From positions 124,001 to 188,000 of the forward strand of contig NZ_JAVDSB010000002.1 in NCBI RefSeq assembly GCF_031455095.1: a DNA stretch of 64,000 bases, read 5' to 3'. Numbering within the stretch: the first letter of the stretch is position 1; each line of letters begins with the position of its first letter. The notes under the pieces are model-generated. The model had not been told where the DNA came from and did no database searches. It saw nothing but the letters and a program-made list of their open reading frames with translations. Positions 34,760 through 44,315 of this stretch are shown here, piece after piece. The DNA is from Paenibacillus_E qinlingensis_A. GTDB taxonomy: Bacteria; Bacillota; Bacilli; Paenibacillales; NBRC-103111. The position numbers were made by a program, and so were the translations under genes.

Positions 34760-35809
34760 TCATTCTGCCACGTTAAAACTCTGATAATTCCTTTGATTCA
34801 GCTCGACTTTCGCTTGCTTTGTTAACTGCTCAATCTGCTGATTAAACGCTTGGTCGGTCCATTGGCGAAGCATGGCTTCTTTAACCTGATCGAATGGAAA
34901 ATATTGATTACTCGTTTTACTAATTAGCTGAATAACAGAAGTATACTTGGCAAAATCAACTCGAATCGCTTCTCCTTCTTGCAACACTAGCGCCGCCTGT
35001 AAGAGGCGTTCCTCCGCTTCAGCCCGATCCTCCGATCCGGATCCTCCCAATAGGATGCCCTCCCCATCCGCGCGACGGTTCATCACAAACGGTGATAGCT
35101 CGCTTCTCACTTGGGCGAACAGAACGCCGCTGGCTAGCTGAGACACCGCATCCTCAGCTCGATTCCCGTCACCCATCGGAAAAGACATTACATTCACCGT
35201 AACTTCGTCTGGTATCCGGTAAGCGACATCTTTTTGTGCCTCATATGCCTTGTGAAGCTCTTCATCCGTGGCAACCGCGCCGCCTTCCAGCAGCTTATCC
35301 TTCAGCTTGATCACCATGTTGGAATGTACATAATCATAAAAGCCCCATTCGCTATACTGGGTAGGACCGTAGATAGGACTTCCTGTTTGCAGCAGTGCCT
35401 TACGCCGTTCGTTCTCCTCCCGCAGGCGCTGCAGAAATTGTCCGTAATCTGCCGGTACGTCCAGTCCATTGCTTTGTGCAAGGAGCTGCTCAACCCGATA
35501 TTCAATCAGTTGGTCCAGCGCTGCTTGCTTGGCATAATCCGCGGGTGTCACGCCCTCATAGGCGGTCGTCCAAAATGTTCCGTTAACGGCGGCGTTGTAC
35601 TTCTTCTTGTAGGTTTGGACGGTCTGCGATCGCTGCTGGGAGAGAAGCAAGGCAAACTCTCTGCGGTCTATCAGCGAATCGTTGATGCGGCCCAGACTAT
35701 CGTCCTGAAAACCAGTCAACACAGCCACTGTCACCGTTCCTCCCGTAAGCAGTGCAATGGCCAAGAGCCAGCCTGCAAGCTGCTTTTTTACCCGTTGTTT
35801 ACCTTTCAT
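34760..35809 (-). CDS. Membrane-anchored PrsA/SurA-like peptidyl-prolyl isomerase/foldase
   Basis: 349 residues. An N-terminal anchor (KKQLAGWLLAIALLTGGTVT) without a lipobox, a long helical SurA-N-like chaperone region (about 40-190, QAALDQLIEYRVEQLLAQSN), then a weak parvulin-like domain (DEVTVNVMSFPMG ... YTSVIQLISKTSNQYFPF) that lacks clear active-site motifs. It may help fold exported proteins at the membrane surface. ATG 35809 has GAGGGAG 9 bases upstream; the frame reaches 35836. It lies 44 bases before the SASA gene and 53 after the beta-helix gene, so the likely clients are these two secreted proteins. Confidence 0.7.
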   Translation of the reverse strand: MKGKQRVKKQLAGWLLAIALLTGGTVTVAVLTGFQDDSLGRINDSLIDRREFALLLSQQRSQTVQTYKKKYNAAVNGTFWTTAYEGVTPADYAKQAALDQLIEYRVEQLLAQSNGLDVPADYGQFLQRLREENERRKALLQTGSPIYGPTQYSEWGFYDYVHSNMVIKLKDKLLEGGAVATDEELHKAYEAQKDVAYRIPDEVTVNVMSFPMGDGNRAEDAVSQLASGVLFAQVRSELSPFVMNRRADGEGILLGGSGSEDRAEAEERLLQAALVLQEGEAIRVDFAKYTSVIQLISKTSNQYFPFDQVKEAMLRQWTDQAFNQQIEQLTKQAKVELNQRNYQSFNVAE

Positions 35810-35862
35810 CGCTTTCTTCTCCCTCTTGAACCGCATATCGTCCTATCGTCCAAAGTCAATTA

Positions 35863-37851
35863 TCACTGCTTAGTAAGCACAACATAGTCAAATGACAGGA
35901 TATAGTCCGAACTGGCTGCGTTTTTCCCTGTTACCGTAAACTTCAGCCCTTTATCTCCAGCTTGGTTGTACGTGACGTTGCCGATATTCAGCTCAACTAC
36001 GGAAGAGGTCACTGAATACAAATCCTGCTCCGTACCAATGGGGCTCCCCGCACCTGACAATTGGAATTTACCCCGATCGTTCAGCTTCTTCACGCCTACC
36101 TTCACGTTATAGGTGCCGGGCTGCGGGATATTGATGCCATAGATAACATTGTCGCCAACCCCGTCAGACGAAAATTTGGTACACCGCCCTCCGCTGCAAG
36201 CTGTATCCGCAAACGAAATATGTCTCTCACCTGTACTACCGGTCACCAGTAAATCTTCCGTCTGGCGTGTAAAACCGGTGTACGTCACCCCAGCTCCGCC
36301 GTAAGCTCCGCGATTAGGTGCAGCTGTCGGCGATACGGTATTGCCCCAGTAATCTTTGCCTCCGTTGCTGGCTATCACTTTCCCGCTGCCAATCGCAGGC
36401 GATCCAGCAAGCAGTCTATAACCGTCCACCCCATTGCGACCAATACCTCCCGTACCAGGCCCTACAAGCATCGGATCCGAAGTGAGCTTATGCGTATCCA
36501 CCGCCGATGAAGGTTCACTCGTCGGATGCTGTCCATAGAACGTATTTGAGTCCAGTGAGCGCGTCGTCCCGCTGGATGCAAATACATAGCCAGCCGTGGA
36601 GCTATTGTTGTAAATGATGTTATTGTCAAAAGAATACGTGTGTGCGTTAACTGGATTTTCCCTAATGATCTTAGGAGAGAGTCCCGAGCCGATAAAGAAC
36701 GTGTTGTTATAAATAGAAGCTCCTGTGAACGCATAGTTGATGTAGACCAGATTTCCTTTGTCATTCTGGCTGATGTTGTACCGGACGATCAGCCCGCTAT
36801 CCTCCGGATCCGTACAAAACCAGATCAATCCATGACTATTATCATGACTATAGCTGTACTGCCACACCGTTCCCGGACTTCTCAGGTCGGGGTCGTACAT
36901 GTTACCGTCAACGCCCGGACTCCTATTCAAGTAGCCTTCATTGTATTGAAGCACCGTATTTCTGGAGCTCCTTGTAAACATCGTATTCCCCGTCGTCCCT
37001 GTCGCTGTATCGTGAGCGACGTTGTACTCGACGACACCCCCATCTGCAAGCCGGACAATCATCGCATTCTTGGAAATGTTGTAGATCGTATTACTGCGGA
37101 TCGCCAGATTCGAATATTTGACATTATTCCAGCCGGATTCGCCCGGGTAATACTCGTCTGCGCTAAAATCGATAGCCGAGTTATTCGTCACGATGCCTTG
37201 ATTCTTTACGTCGTGGATGACATTATTCTCGATCACGATATCATTAAACTGCGTCATCTCCGACTGGCCCTCGAAATAGATGGCAGCTGTCTTCTTGTTG
37301 GTGAGTGTGCCTCCGACTGAACCCTCAATGTCGTGAATGAGATTATTCCGGATATAAAAATGGTTAATCGTCCCAGGGGTATCCGCGATGATTTCAATCC
37401 CTCTGCGATCTCCCTCTGTCAACGCGTCATTGGTAATTTCGAGATTATTAATTTCCCAGTATTGCTGATTGGAGAAAAAGACGACCCCCTGCCCCGTCAT
37501 TCCGTTGCCGTCGATAATTGGCTTGTTCCCTGTGCCGTACATGTCGATCGCAATCGCGCCGCCAGCTGAGCTTCCTGATCCCCCTGGATGCAGTTGCCCC
37601 GTCCAGATGCCATCAGCTTTGAACAAGATTTTATCGCCTGGCTGGAAAGTGACGCTGTTGACTTTCGTCAATGACTTCCAAGCCGTTGCCGTGCTTGTGC
37701 CATTCCCGCTGTCATCGGGCATCGATGCATCTACATAAAAGGTCGTGCCCGCCGCTTCGGCAGGCTTCGGGATGGATAAAGCACCTGCCAGTGAAACGAA
37801 AGAAAGGGATAGGGTGAGTACCACATGCGTCCATAAACGGTGTTTGAACAT
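35863..37851 (-). CDS. Secreted right-handed beta-helix protein (polysaccharide lyase/hydrolase-like)
   Basis: About 662 residues. A signal peptide ends near AEAAG (about 34). TTFYVDASMPDDSGNGTSTA and AWKSLTKVNSVTFQPGDKIL are the usual opening of pectate-lyase-like beta-helices, followed by repeated coils (IRNNLIHDIEG, IENNVIHDVKNQGIV, IRSNTIYNISKN) to about 480. The last 130 residues are a CBM-like beta-sandwich (TGERHISFADTACSGGRCTK to SFDYVVLTKQ). It probably binds or cleaves an extracellular polysaccharide; no catalytic residues can be assigned. GAGGAGG precedes ATG 37851. First gene of the operon driven by the promoter at 38017-38079. Confidence 0.82.
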   Translation of the reverse strand: MFKHRLWTHVVLTLSLSFVSLAGALSIPKPAEAAGTTFYVDASMPDDSGNGTSTATAWKSLTKVNSVTFQPGDKILFKADGIWTGQLHPGGSGSSAGGAIAIDMYGTGNKPIIDGNGMTGQGVVFFSNQQYWEINNLEITNDALTEGDRRGIEIIADTPGTINHFYIRNNLIHDIEGSVGGTLTNKKTAAIYFEGQSEMTQFNDIVIENNVIHDVKNQGIVTNNSAIDFSADEYYPGESGWNNVKYSNLAIRSNTIYNISKNAMIVRLADGGVVEYNVAHDTATGTTGNTMFTRSSRNTVLQYNEGYLNRSPGVDGNMYDPDLRSPGTVWQYSYSHDNSHGLIWFCTDPEDSGLIVRYNISQNDKGNLVYINYAFTGASIYNNTFFIGSGLSPKIIRENPVNAHTYSFDNNIIYNNSSTAGYVFASSGTTRSLDSNTFYGQHPTSEPSSAVDTHKLTSDPMLVGPGTGGIGRNGVDGYRLLAGSPAIGSGKVIASNGGKDYWGNTVSPTAAPNRGAYGGAGVTYTGFTRQTEDLLVTGSTGERHISFADTACSGGRCTKFSSDGVGDNVIYGINIPQPGTYNVKVGVKKLNDRGKFQLSGAGSPIGTEQDLYSVTSSVVELNIGNVTYNQAGDKGLKFTVTGKNAASSDYILSFDYVVLTKQ

Positions 37852-38016
37852 GAACAAATAACCTCCTCTAGCGATTATTAAAGCCATCTTGCTCCATCTA
37901 CCCATGAAATGATAGCGTTATCAAAATGAAACGCGATCCACCACCCTCCTTTAACATCCGGGAGACTGGAGCGTGTTATGCCCCACTTTTTTTATCGCAT
38001 GCACCCGGTTAGCCCC

Positions 38017-38079
38017 ATCATAGCGATAGCCGGAATCTTATGTAAATCTTCAATTTTTTGGCGGCATTGTTTTCTTGCA
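38017..38079 (-). promoter_or_regulatory. Promoter/operator of the beta-helix operon (pairs with 45282-45344)
   Basis: On the minus strand TTTACA (38041-38046), an 18-base spacer and TATGAT (38017-38022) form a sigma-A promoter. The upstream 33 bases, beginning TGCAAGAAAACAATGCCG, resemble the same position of the 45282-45344 promoter. Aligned without gaps the two 63-bp segments agree at 46 positions by eye, with the spacer least conserved. Confidence 0.75.
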
Positions 38080-38157
38080 AACGTTGCTGCAGCCGCTTCT
38101 GTGCAAATTTACAAAGCCGTTCAAAAATAAAGAGACGCTCAGCAGCATCAAATATAA

Positions 38158-38196
38158 AAAGGATCGTCAAAGGAGGTTTAATCCTGACGATCCTTT
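38158..38196 (-). terminator. Terminator-like hairpin between the esterase gene and the beta-helix operon
   Basis: AAAGGATCGTCA (38158-38169) pairs with TGACGATCCTTT (38185-38196), followed on the minus strand by T residues. It is about 335 bases downstream of the esterase stop, with a repeat cluster in between. Confidence 0.65.
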
Positions 38197-38303
38197 AGAA
38201 TATCCACACGAATACCTTTGTCATACGCAGGGGCTCGTCGCTCGAGCGATGTAGTGGCGTTTGTTCGTTTTATTTTGAGGGGCTAGTGTTCGGGAAATTT
38301 GTA

Positions 38304-38492
38304 TTAACTGGAAAATACACAGCTATTCTTGAGCAATTTCCTCATAGATTCGATTTAACTGTAAAAAATGTAGTTAAATATAGCGATTTCTCTCATATTA
38401 GTAAAAATCACCAATATTAACTGTATGTTTTACATCTAATCTGTGTTTACAAGGAAAATCCTAAAATTTAACTGTAGAAAATCCATCTATTC
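38304..38492. repeat. Four-unit intergenic repeat cluster (TTAACTGTA...CATCTA family)
   Basis: This ORF-free part of the 626-base gap holds four related 25-base units starting at 38304, 38355, 38417 and 38468. Clear examples are TTAACTGTATGTTTTACATC and TTAACTGTAGAAAATCCATC, both followed by TA. Distances between units are 51, 62 and 51 bases. The same word reversed occurs at 2059-2078. Probably a dispersed genomic repeat; function unknown. Confidence 0.65.
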
Positions 38493-38531
38493 ACCTGCAG
38501 AACAGGATCTACGCGCAACCCGCCTATTTGC

Positions 38532-39314
38532 TCAGCCAAGCTCGAACTCATCTTGAAGGAAAGCTAGAATCGACTGTATGGACCGCTGCTGCGCATCCGA
38601 TGTAATGCCATAGCTGAAGCCGTGCTTCACACCCGGCAGAGCGATCACCTCTGCGCGTGAGCCTGCCTCAAGCAGCTTCTCAGCAAAAGCGCGAACTTCC
38701 GCCAGAGGCGTCGTATTATCTTCATCCCCATTCAGAATGAGGAATGAGGGTTCCCCTCCCGATATCCGATCAATCGGAGAGCCTTCGCGATACCGCTCTG
38801 GCGCTTCCAATTCGGGGACAGCCATAAACTTCAAGACAAACTCCTTGTCGACATGGAGCGTCGTCACCGGACAATAGAGGGCTACCGCGTTCGCACGTGT
38901 ATCCGTCATAACCAACTCTGCCGTTCTTCCTAGCTCGTCATCTGGCTGAATCAGTGCTAACATCGCGGCCAAGTAGCCGCCAGCCGATGATCCAGCTGAC
39001 GCTATCTTCGTCGGACTGAAGCCTAATTCGTCTGCGTGAACGCGCATATACTGCATCGCCAGCCTCGCGTCCTCCAAGGCGGCGGGATACGGCTTCTCAG
39101 TGCTCAGCCGATACTTCATCGAAGCACATACGAAGCCGCGCTCCGCAAACCAAGCAGCAACATCGCGGAATTGCTGCTTGTCTCCTTTGGCCCATCCGCC
39201 GCCATGAATGAAGAGAATAGCTGCGCCATTCTTGATACCATCCGGTAAGAATAAATCCAACACACGCGTCTCCGGCAGCTCATTGCAATAACTAACATCA
39301 TAATGTACTGGCAA
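38532..39314 (-). CDS. Alpha/beta-hydrolase esterase (HSL/BD-FAE-like)
   Basis: 260 residues without a signal peptide. The oxyanion motif FIHGGGWAKGD (about 34), nucleophile elbow SAGSSAGGYLAAM (about 108), Asp in FLILNGDEDNTTPL (about 193) and His in PGVKHGFSYGI (about 227) form a complete catalytic triad. It likely deacylates imported oligosaccharides in the cytoplasm. The start is TTG 39314 with GAGGTGA 6 bases upstream. Last gene of the locus B importer operon, 45 bases after the regulator. Confidence 0.88.
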   Translation of the reverse strand: MPVHYDVSYCNELPETRVLDLFLPDGIKNGAAILFIHGGGWAKGDKQQFRDVAAWFAERGFVCASMKYRLSTEKPYPAALEDARLAMQYMRVHADELGFSPTKIASAGSSAGGYLAAMLALIQPDDELGRTAELVMTDTRANAVALYCPVTTLHVDKEFVLKFMAVPELEAPERYREGSPIDRISGGEPSFLILNGDEDNTTPLAEVRAFAEKLLEAGSRAEVIALPGVKHGFSYGITSDAQQRSIQSILAFLQDEFELG

Positions 39315-39359
39315 TATTTTTCACCTCGATCAACTTTTTCTCTTGTAACGACCTACCAA

Positions 39360-41684
39360 CTAAGCGAGCATCCGGAATTTCCCTGGCGTAATCCCTTCGT
39401 ATTTCTTGAACGTCGTAATGAAAGACGTTGCGGAAATAAATCCGACTCGCCCCGCAACCTCCTCCATGTTCAGCTCGGTTTCCTTCAACAGCTCCTTGGC
39501 TTTATTTAGCCTGACCCTGGCGACATAATCGACAAATTTCTCCGACGTGTAGTCCTTGAAGATGCGGCTGAAATGGCCCATAGACATGCCGAGTTGGCGC
39601 GCGAACTGCTCAAGTCCGAGATTTTCTGCGTAGTGCTCGTGGATATACGAGGTGACTTGCTCCAGCTGCAACGATCGTTCTTCCTTGCTCTCCGCTTCAG
39701 CCAGCATCGTTCCGCAAGCTTCGGAGAAGACGAGCTTGAACTCCTCCAATTCCACACACATGGACAACTGTTCCAGCAACGCAGGATACGTCTCCAAATT
39801 GACTTCGACGCCGGCTGCCATGCTCCCTTCTCGGATAAAAGCGTTGAGCATATCCCGTGCGAGCCCCTTCGTCTCCTTCAGTGTATACTGCTTCCGAACG
39901 CTTTCGTCCAGCAGTTCACAGCTATATCGGACAAGTCCAGGTCGATCCATCGTCTTGACCAGATTCGTGATTCGACTTAGCTCTTGTTGAGTTAGACAGC
40001 CGTCAAATGAGCTTCGTTCATGCTTCAAGCCCTCACCCTTCAAGATATGTTCCAGCTTCGATACCGGCTTATTCTCTAACAGATCTGCCGCTTGGCAGTA
40101 CGATTCGTACAACTGCTGAGGCTGGTGCGCAACAGCCCCAAGCGAGATGACGCTGCGGAAATAGACCGCGAACGGCTGCAAGATCTCCTGGATGAGCAGC
40201 GCATCCTCTGTGCCGCTTTCCCCTTCCGGAATCAGCCGAATAACGCAGACAAGCTGGGTTTCCGTCGGCTGCGTGAACCATATACGCCCGGGTAAAGCAG
40301 CTGCAATTTTGCTTCGCAGTTCTGTGCTATGCAGCGTCTTCTCACTAACGCTCGTCGTTCGATGCGTATTCACATCGTAGAGCAGCTCGATAATCAGCAC
40401 GCATTTGGGTACGTCTTCGTACAAATTAAAGCCAATCTCTTTCGCGTATTGCTGAACAAGATAGGGATTTCGCCACTCTCCGGTCACAATTTTCCCGACA
40501 AAATGTTCGTGAATAATCGGCTCAACCGCCCGCAGCGTGACCTCCATCTCACTACTTCGATTCAGTAGATGATTGGACCATTTCGAGATCATATGCAGCT
40601 CATCTTGCGCTCCGTCCGGCGCGTCCTGCTTGTATTCAGGCATGAGCTCGAACTTCGATTTGATGCGGTAGATCGGCGACGCCATCCGGCGGCTTAAGAA
40701 CCCGGAGACCACCAACCCGATGACCGTGAAGCCAAGCAAAAACCAGATCGAGGCCGTCCGCATCAGATTCGCGGACTTTCGCAGCTCGGATAGCTTCGTT
40801 AGCGTCACGTAGTACCAATTGTTCAACCGTGAGCTGACGTAAGATACGTGAACTTTCGTTCCATCCAGCTCGACAATGCCTGAACCCCGTCCGCTCGCAG
40901 CGACCAGACTCTCTACCTGCAAGACGCTCATCTCCGAATAACCTGGCGTCATCGCGATAACGGAATGATTAGCCACGTCCAGAATGGCCGTTTCTTTGCC
41001 GAGATCGGTCTCTAGCGTAATGTCGGACTGCAGCGACTGTCCTTGAAGATCTGCAACCAAATACACCTCAGGCGTGTCGGAGGCGATCGGATAGCTCATC
41101 AGCAGGCTAACGGCCGGAGAAGAGGCAGCTACCTCTCTATTCAAAATATCATACCGCTGAATATTTAGCTTAGGGGTGAACGTCATCCGATGTTTGCCGG
41201 TGAACAACTTCGCCAGCTCTGCTGCAGACACCCCCTTGTACACATGTCGATAAGTGAAAAACGTGTCCTTAGGAGACACGCCGTTCTTATCGATGACAAG
41301 CTGTTGTTCTGGAAAATATAGAAAAGCATGGCTGAGCTGATAGGCGTTCTCGATTGTAGCCAGCTCCCGGTAGATTTCTTTAATTGTATCTACCCGCTCC
41401 ACCTGATCAACCGATTGCGGACTTGCTCCGTATTCGCTGAATTTGCTGACGAAGTAGGAGCCGGCCAGCTGAACCATATCTTCTCGCAGGTTGAACAGCA
41501 TTTTGTCCGTGCTCTGCGAGAAGTTTTGCAGCATAAGGAGGTCTGATTTCTCTACCTCGCTGTCCATCATGCTTACCATGTACGTATAGATCAGGAAACA
41601 CGCGGAAATGGCAGGCAGTAAGATCAAAATGATGTAGCTCGAGAAATATTTCCAGAAAATCCGGCCTTTTCTCTTTTTCCACAT
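39360..41684 (-). CDS. Membrane-bound AraC-family regulator (YesS type), locus B
   Basis: 774 residues. One membrane segment at about 14-36, an extracellular sensor domain of about 270 residues, a second segment near 308-328, a cytoplasmic linker, and a C-terminal AraC helix-turn-helix pair (LEQFARQLGMSMGHFSRIF, MEEVAGRVGFISATSFITTF). Such one-component regulators sense extracellular sugar and activate transport operons. AAGGAAC lies before ATG 41684. Encoded inside the locus B importer operon; it is the best candidate to act on the paired promoters at 38017 and 45282. Confidence 0.92.
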   Translation of the reverse strand: MWKKRKGRIFWKYFSSYIILILLPAISACFLIYTYMVSMMDSEVEKSDLLMLQNFSQSTDKMLFNLREDMVQLAGSYFVSKFSEYGASPQSVDQVERVDTIKEIYRELATIENAYQLSHAFLYFPEQQLVIDKNGVSPKDTFFTYRHVYKGVSAAELAKLFTGKHRMTFTPKLNIQRYDILNREVAASSPAVSLLMSYPIASDTPEVYLVADLQGQSLQSDITLETDLGKETAILDVANHSVIAMTPGYSEMSVLQVESLVAASGRGSGIVELDGTKVHVSYVSSRLNNWYYVTLTKLSELRKSANLMRTASIWFLLGFTVIGLVVSGFLSRRMASPIYRIKSKFELMPEYKQDAPDGAQDELHMISKWSNHLLNRSSEMEVTLRAVEPIIHEHFVGKIVTGEWRNPYLVQQYAKEIGFNLYEDVPKCVLIIELLYDVNTHRTTSVSEKTLHSTELRSKIAAALPGRIWFTQPTETQLVCVIRLIPEGESGTEDALLIQEILQPFAVYFRSVISLGAVAHQPQQLYESYCQAADLLENKPVSKLEHILKGEGLKHERSSFDGCLTQQELSRITNLVKTMDRPGLVRYSCELLDESVRKQYTLKETKGLARDMLNAFIREGSMAAGVEVNLETYPALLEQLSMCVELEEFKLVFSEACGTMLAEAESKEERSLQLEQVTSYIHEHYAENLGLEQFARQLGMSMGHFSRIFKDYTSEKFVDYVARVRLNKAKELLKETELNMEEVAGRVGFISATSFITTFKKYEGITPGKFRMLA

Positions 41685-41730
41685 GTTCCGGGTTCCTTTC
41701 GTTCCTAGACACCTTTTTTGAATAAAGTGC

Positions 41731-43365
41731 CTATTTCTTCACCGCTCTTAGCAGCTGCTCGTTATACATCTTGATTAGATCATCGCTTCCGAGCTTTTTG
41801 CACTGAGCGATAAAATCAGTTAAAGCGGCGTCCGTTATCGGTGTTTTCCCCATGACGAACTCTGTTAACTTCTGCTCGATATATTTTTCGAGACTCGGAA
41901 GCTTCGACTTCTCAAGACTCAGTTCAGCTTCTGTCGCTACAACAGAAGGAGCAGGGTCAACCGCTGACTTGGCGTTCATTGTTTCGAGTTCTTGTAGCTT
42001 CTTGGTCATCGGAGGCTCAGCATCTCTGCCTTTGTTCACATAATTCATCATCGGAAAGTTGTTATAGCGAACCCCAAATTCCGTTTTTAATTTGGATTGA
42101 ATGGCTGTCGGAATCGTTCCAAATGCCGGCATATACTGTGCTTTACCATTCACCTTCTGGTAAGTAACGCCCTCTGCACCCAGCATGTAAATATCCGATC
42201 CTTCATCACTGTAGAGATAATCGAAGAACTGTACAGCAATTTCCGGATTCTTAATATTAGCGGATAGCGCGACAGATACGGGGGCGTTCACTTTCGCTTT
42301 GATCAGTTGGAAGGGCCTCATGCCAGGTGCCGCCACAGGCGTCATACCAACCATGTTATATTTTGCGTTCGGATCTGCTTTCACGGCTGCATCAGTAAAG
42401 ATATCAATTCGGCCTTTATTGTAATAGGTCATGAAGGAAGTGCCTGATTGCACCCGTTGCTCCCAGTTCTGCGTTTTCATAATGGCAAATTCCTGATCCA
42501 GAAGCCCTTCTGTATACAGCTTGTTTAAGTACGTTAGCATGTTTTTATACTGCGGATGGCTTGGTGCAAATTCGTATTTCTTATTAAAAGGATTATATCC
42601 TAACGCAGACGTCGTTTCTGTAAACATCGTTGTAAACACGTTAAATAAACTTGGGACGTTGGAGCCGGCTGCCGCCGCATTCTGTGTAATAAGAGGGTAT
42701 GATTTCGGATATTTCTCCTTCATCGCCTTCAGCATGCGATACAGTTCGTCCGTATCCTTCGGCGCCTGCAGACCAAGTTCCTTCATTATATCGTCACGTA
42801 TCATCCAGGAATAACTCAACCAATTCGGCTCACTCAAGCCTGGCAGCGAATAAATACCACCGTCCCCTGCCGTTGCCACAGCTGTAATATCCGGAATTTC
42901 AGACATCAGCTTTTTCACATTGGGCATCAACCCTTTGTCGATATACGGCTTCAAATTTAGAAACACTTTATCAGGACCTGCTTTAAGCGCATCCGTCTCG
43001 TTCACTAAGGAGAAGTCAGGCACGTTATTCGTCGCGATAAGCAGCTTCTTCTTCTCTTCGTAGCCCGTCGATGGGACCGGTTCAAACTGAATGTTTACGT
43101 TCGTTTTCTTAGCTAGCTCCTTGAGAACGAGCCAGTCATTCTTGACGGGAATATCCGCCACCTCACGAATTAGGAATTTGTACGTCACCGGCGTAGCGCT
43201 AAACGGTAAATTCAGCCCCCCAGTACGGGGATTGCTCTGCGCAGTTGGCGTCGTTGCCCCATCTTTCTTCGTTGTCGCTTCCTTTGTGTCTGTACAACCT
43301 GCGATCAGTGTGACAGTTGCGGCAACGGCGGTGACGCCTGCCAGCCATTTGATTGCTTTGCCCAT
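41731..43365 (-). CDS. Extracellular carbohydrate-binding lipoprotein (LplA-like), locus B
   Basis: 544 residues. The signal ends in the lipobox VTLIAGCTD, giving a lipid-anchored protein. LLIATNNVPDFSLVNETDAL, GIYSLPGLSEPNWLSYSWMI and LYSDEGSDIYMLGAEGVTYQ are typical of long LplA-type binding proteins. GGGAGG lies 11 bases before ATG 43365. It follows two permease genes in an operon (gaps 15 and 59 bases) and precedes the membrane-bound AraC regulator. Likely ligand: an oligosaccharide released by locus B secreted enzymes. Confidence 0.9.
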   Translation of the reverse strand: MGKAIKWLAGVTAVAATVTLIAGCTDTKEATTKKDGATTPTAQSNPRTGGLNLPFSATPVTYKFLIREVADIPVKNDWLVLKELAKKTNVNIQFEPVPSTGYEEKKKLLIATNNVPDFSLVNETDALKAGPDKVFLNLKPYIDKGLMPNVKKLMSEIPDITAVATAGDGGIYSLPGLSEPNWLSYSWMIRDDIMKELGLQAPKDTDELYRMLKAMKEKYPKSYPLITQNAAAAGSNVPSLFNVFTTMFTETTSALGYNPFNKKYEFAPSHPQYKNMLTYLNKLYTEGLLDQEFAIMKTQNWEQRVQSGTSFMTYYNKGRIDIFTDAAVKADPNAKYNMVGMTPVAAPGMRPFQLIKAKVNAPVSVALSANIKNPEIAVQFFDYLYSDEGSDIYMLGAEGVTYQKVNGKAQYMPAFGTIPTAIQSKLKTEFGVRYNNFPMMNYVNKGRDAEPPMTKKLQELETMNAKSAVDPAPSVVATEAELSLEKSKLPSLEKYIEQKLTEFVMGKTPITDAALTDFIAQCKKLGSDDLIKMYNEQLLRAVKK

Positions 43366-43424
43366 TTTTACATAGACCTCCCATAATCAATTATATGCTA
43401 ATTTAAGCCCCGCTTCAGTAGTTT

Positions 43425-44300
43425 CTACCCTTTAATGCCGCCGATCATGCTTCCTTGTACGAAATATTTTTGGATAAAAGGATATACAAGTAAAATTGGC
43501 AGCGTCGCAAAAATAATCGTGGAGTACTTTACGGTCTCCAAAATGTACACATCGGCATCCTGGTTACTTGACACCTGCGAAGCTGCAGAGCTGGAAATGA
43601 CGATATTACGCAGATGAATCTGCAAGGGATACATGTGTTTATCGGACAAATAGATAAGCGCTTCGAAGAATGAGTTCCACTGACCAACTGCCGTGAATAA
43701 GGCAACAGTTGCCATAATTGGTGCAGACAAAGGAAGGACAACCCGGAATAACACACCCAGCGCACTGCAGCCGTCCATTGTAGCCGCATCCTCCAGCTCT
43801 TCTGGAATTCCTTCGAAGAACGTTCGCATCAGAAATAAGTACCACGTACTAATTAAGGATGGAATTATCAAAGCCCATGTTGTGTTGATCAGACTGAGTT
43901 GCTTTACCACTAGGAACGTGGGAATGAGTCCTCCGTTGAACAGCATCGTGAAGGCGATCAGCAGCATAATCGTGCGCCGGCCAAGCAGCCTTTTTTTAGC
44001 TAGTGGATAGGCTAGCATGGCCGTGAAGATAAGCGTAAGCAGCGTCTGCAATACCGTATATTTAATCGTGTTGTAATAGCTGATCCAGATATAGGGATCC
44101 TTCGCGACGAGCCGATATGCTTCCAGCGTGATTTGCTTGGGGAACATGATGACTTCCCCTTTGACGACTAAACTTGGATTGCTGATGGAAGCCGAGAATA
44201 CGTAAAGAAACGGGTATACCATCAGCATCATTAGTGCGAGCATTACGAGCACATTACATACATCAAAAAGCTTAGAGCCAAAGCTCGTCTTCATTCTCAT
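43425..44300 (-). CDS. Carbohydrate ABC transporter permease (LplC-like), locus B
   Basis: 291 residues with six membrane segments, the ATPase-contact loop LEDAATMDGCSALGVLFRVV and the family C-terminus PFIQKYFVQGSMIGGIKG. GGAGGGG lies 7 bases before ATG 44300. Partner of the LplB-like permease, which ends 15 bases upstream. No transport ATPase is encoded in this locus. Confidence 0.93.
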   Translation of the reverse strand: MRMKTSFGSKLFDVCNVLVMLALMMLMVYPFLYVFSASISNPSLVVKGEVIMFPKQITLEAYRLVAKDPYIWISYYNTIKYTVLQTLLTLIFTAMLAYPLAKKRLLGRRTIMLLIAFTMLFNGGLIPTFLVVKQLSLINTTWALIIPSLISTWYLFLMRTFFEGIPEELEDAATMDGCSALGVLFRVVLPLSAPIMATVALFTAVGQWNSFFEALIYLSDKHMYPLQIHLRNIVISSSAASQVSSNQDADVYILETVKYSTIIFATLPILLVYPFIQKYFVQGSMIGGIKG

Positions 44301-44315
44301 TGGTTCACCCCTCCG

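Noticed and set aside
36640..37320. 226-residue plus-strand ORF opposite the beta-helix gene
   Set aside because: A mirror of the repetitive beta-helix coding sequence; no start site or recognisable domain.
38281..38492. CRISPR array
   Set aside because: Repeat units are only about 25 bases, degenerate and few, the intervening sequence is AT-rich and also partly similar, and there are no cas genes.
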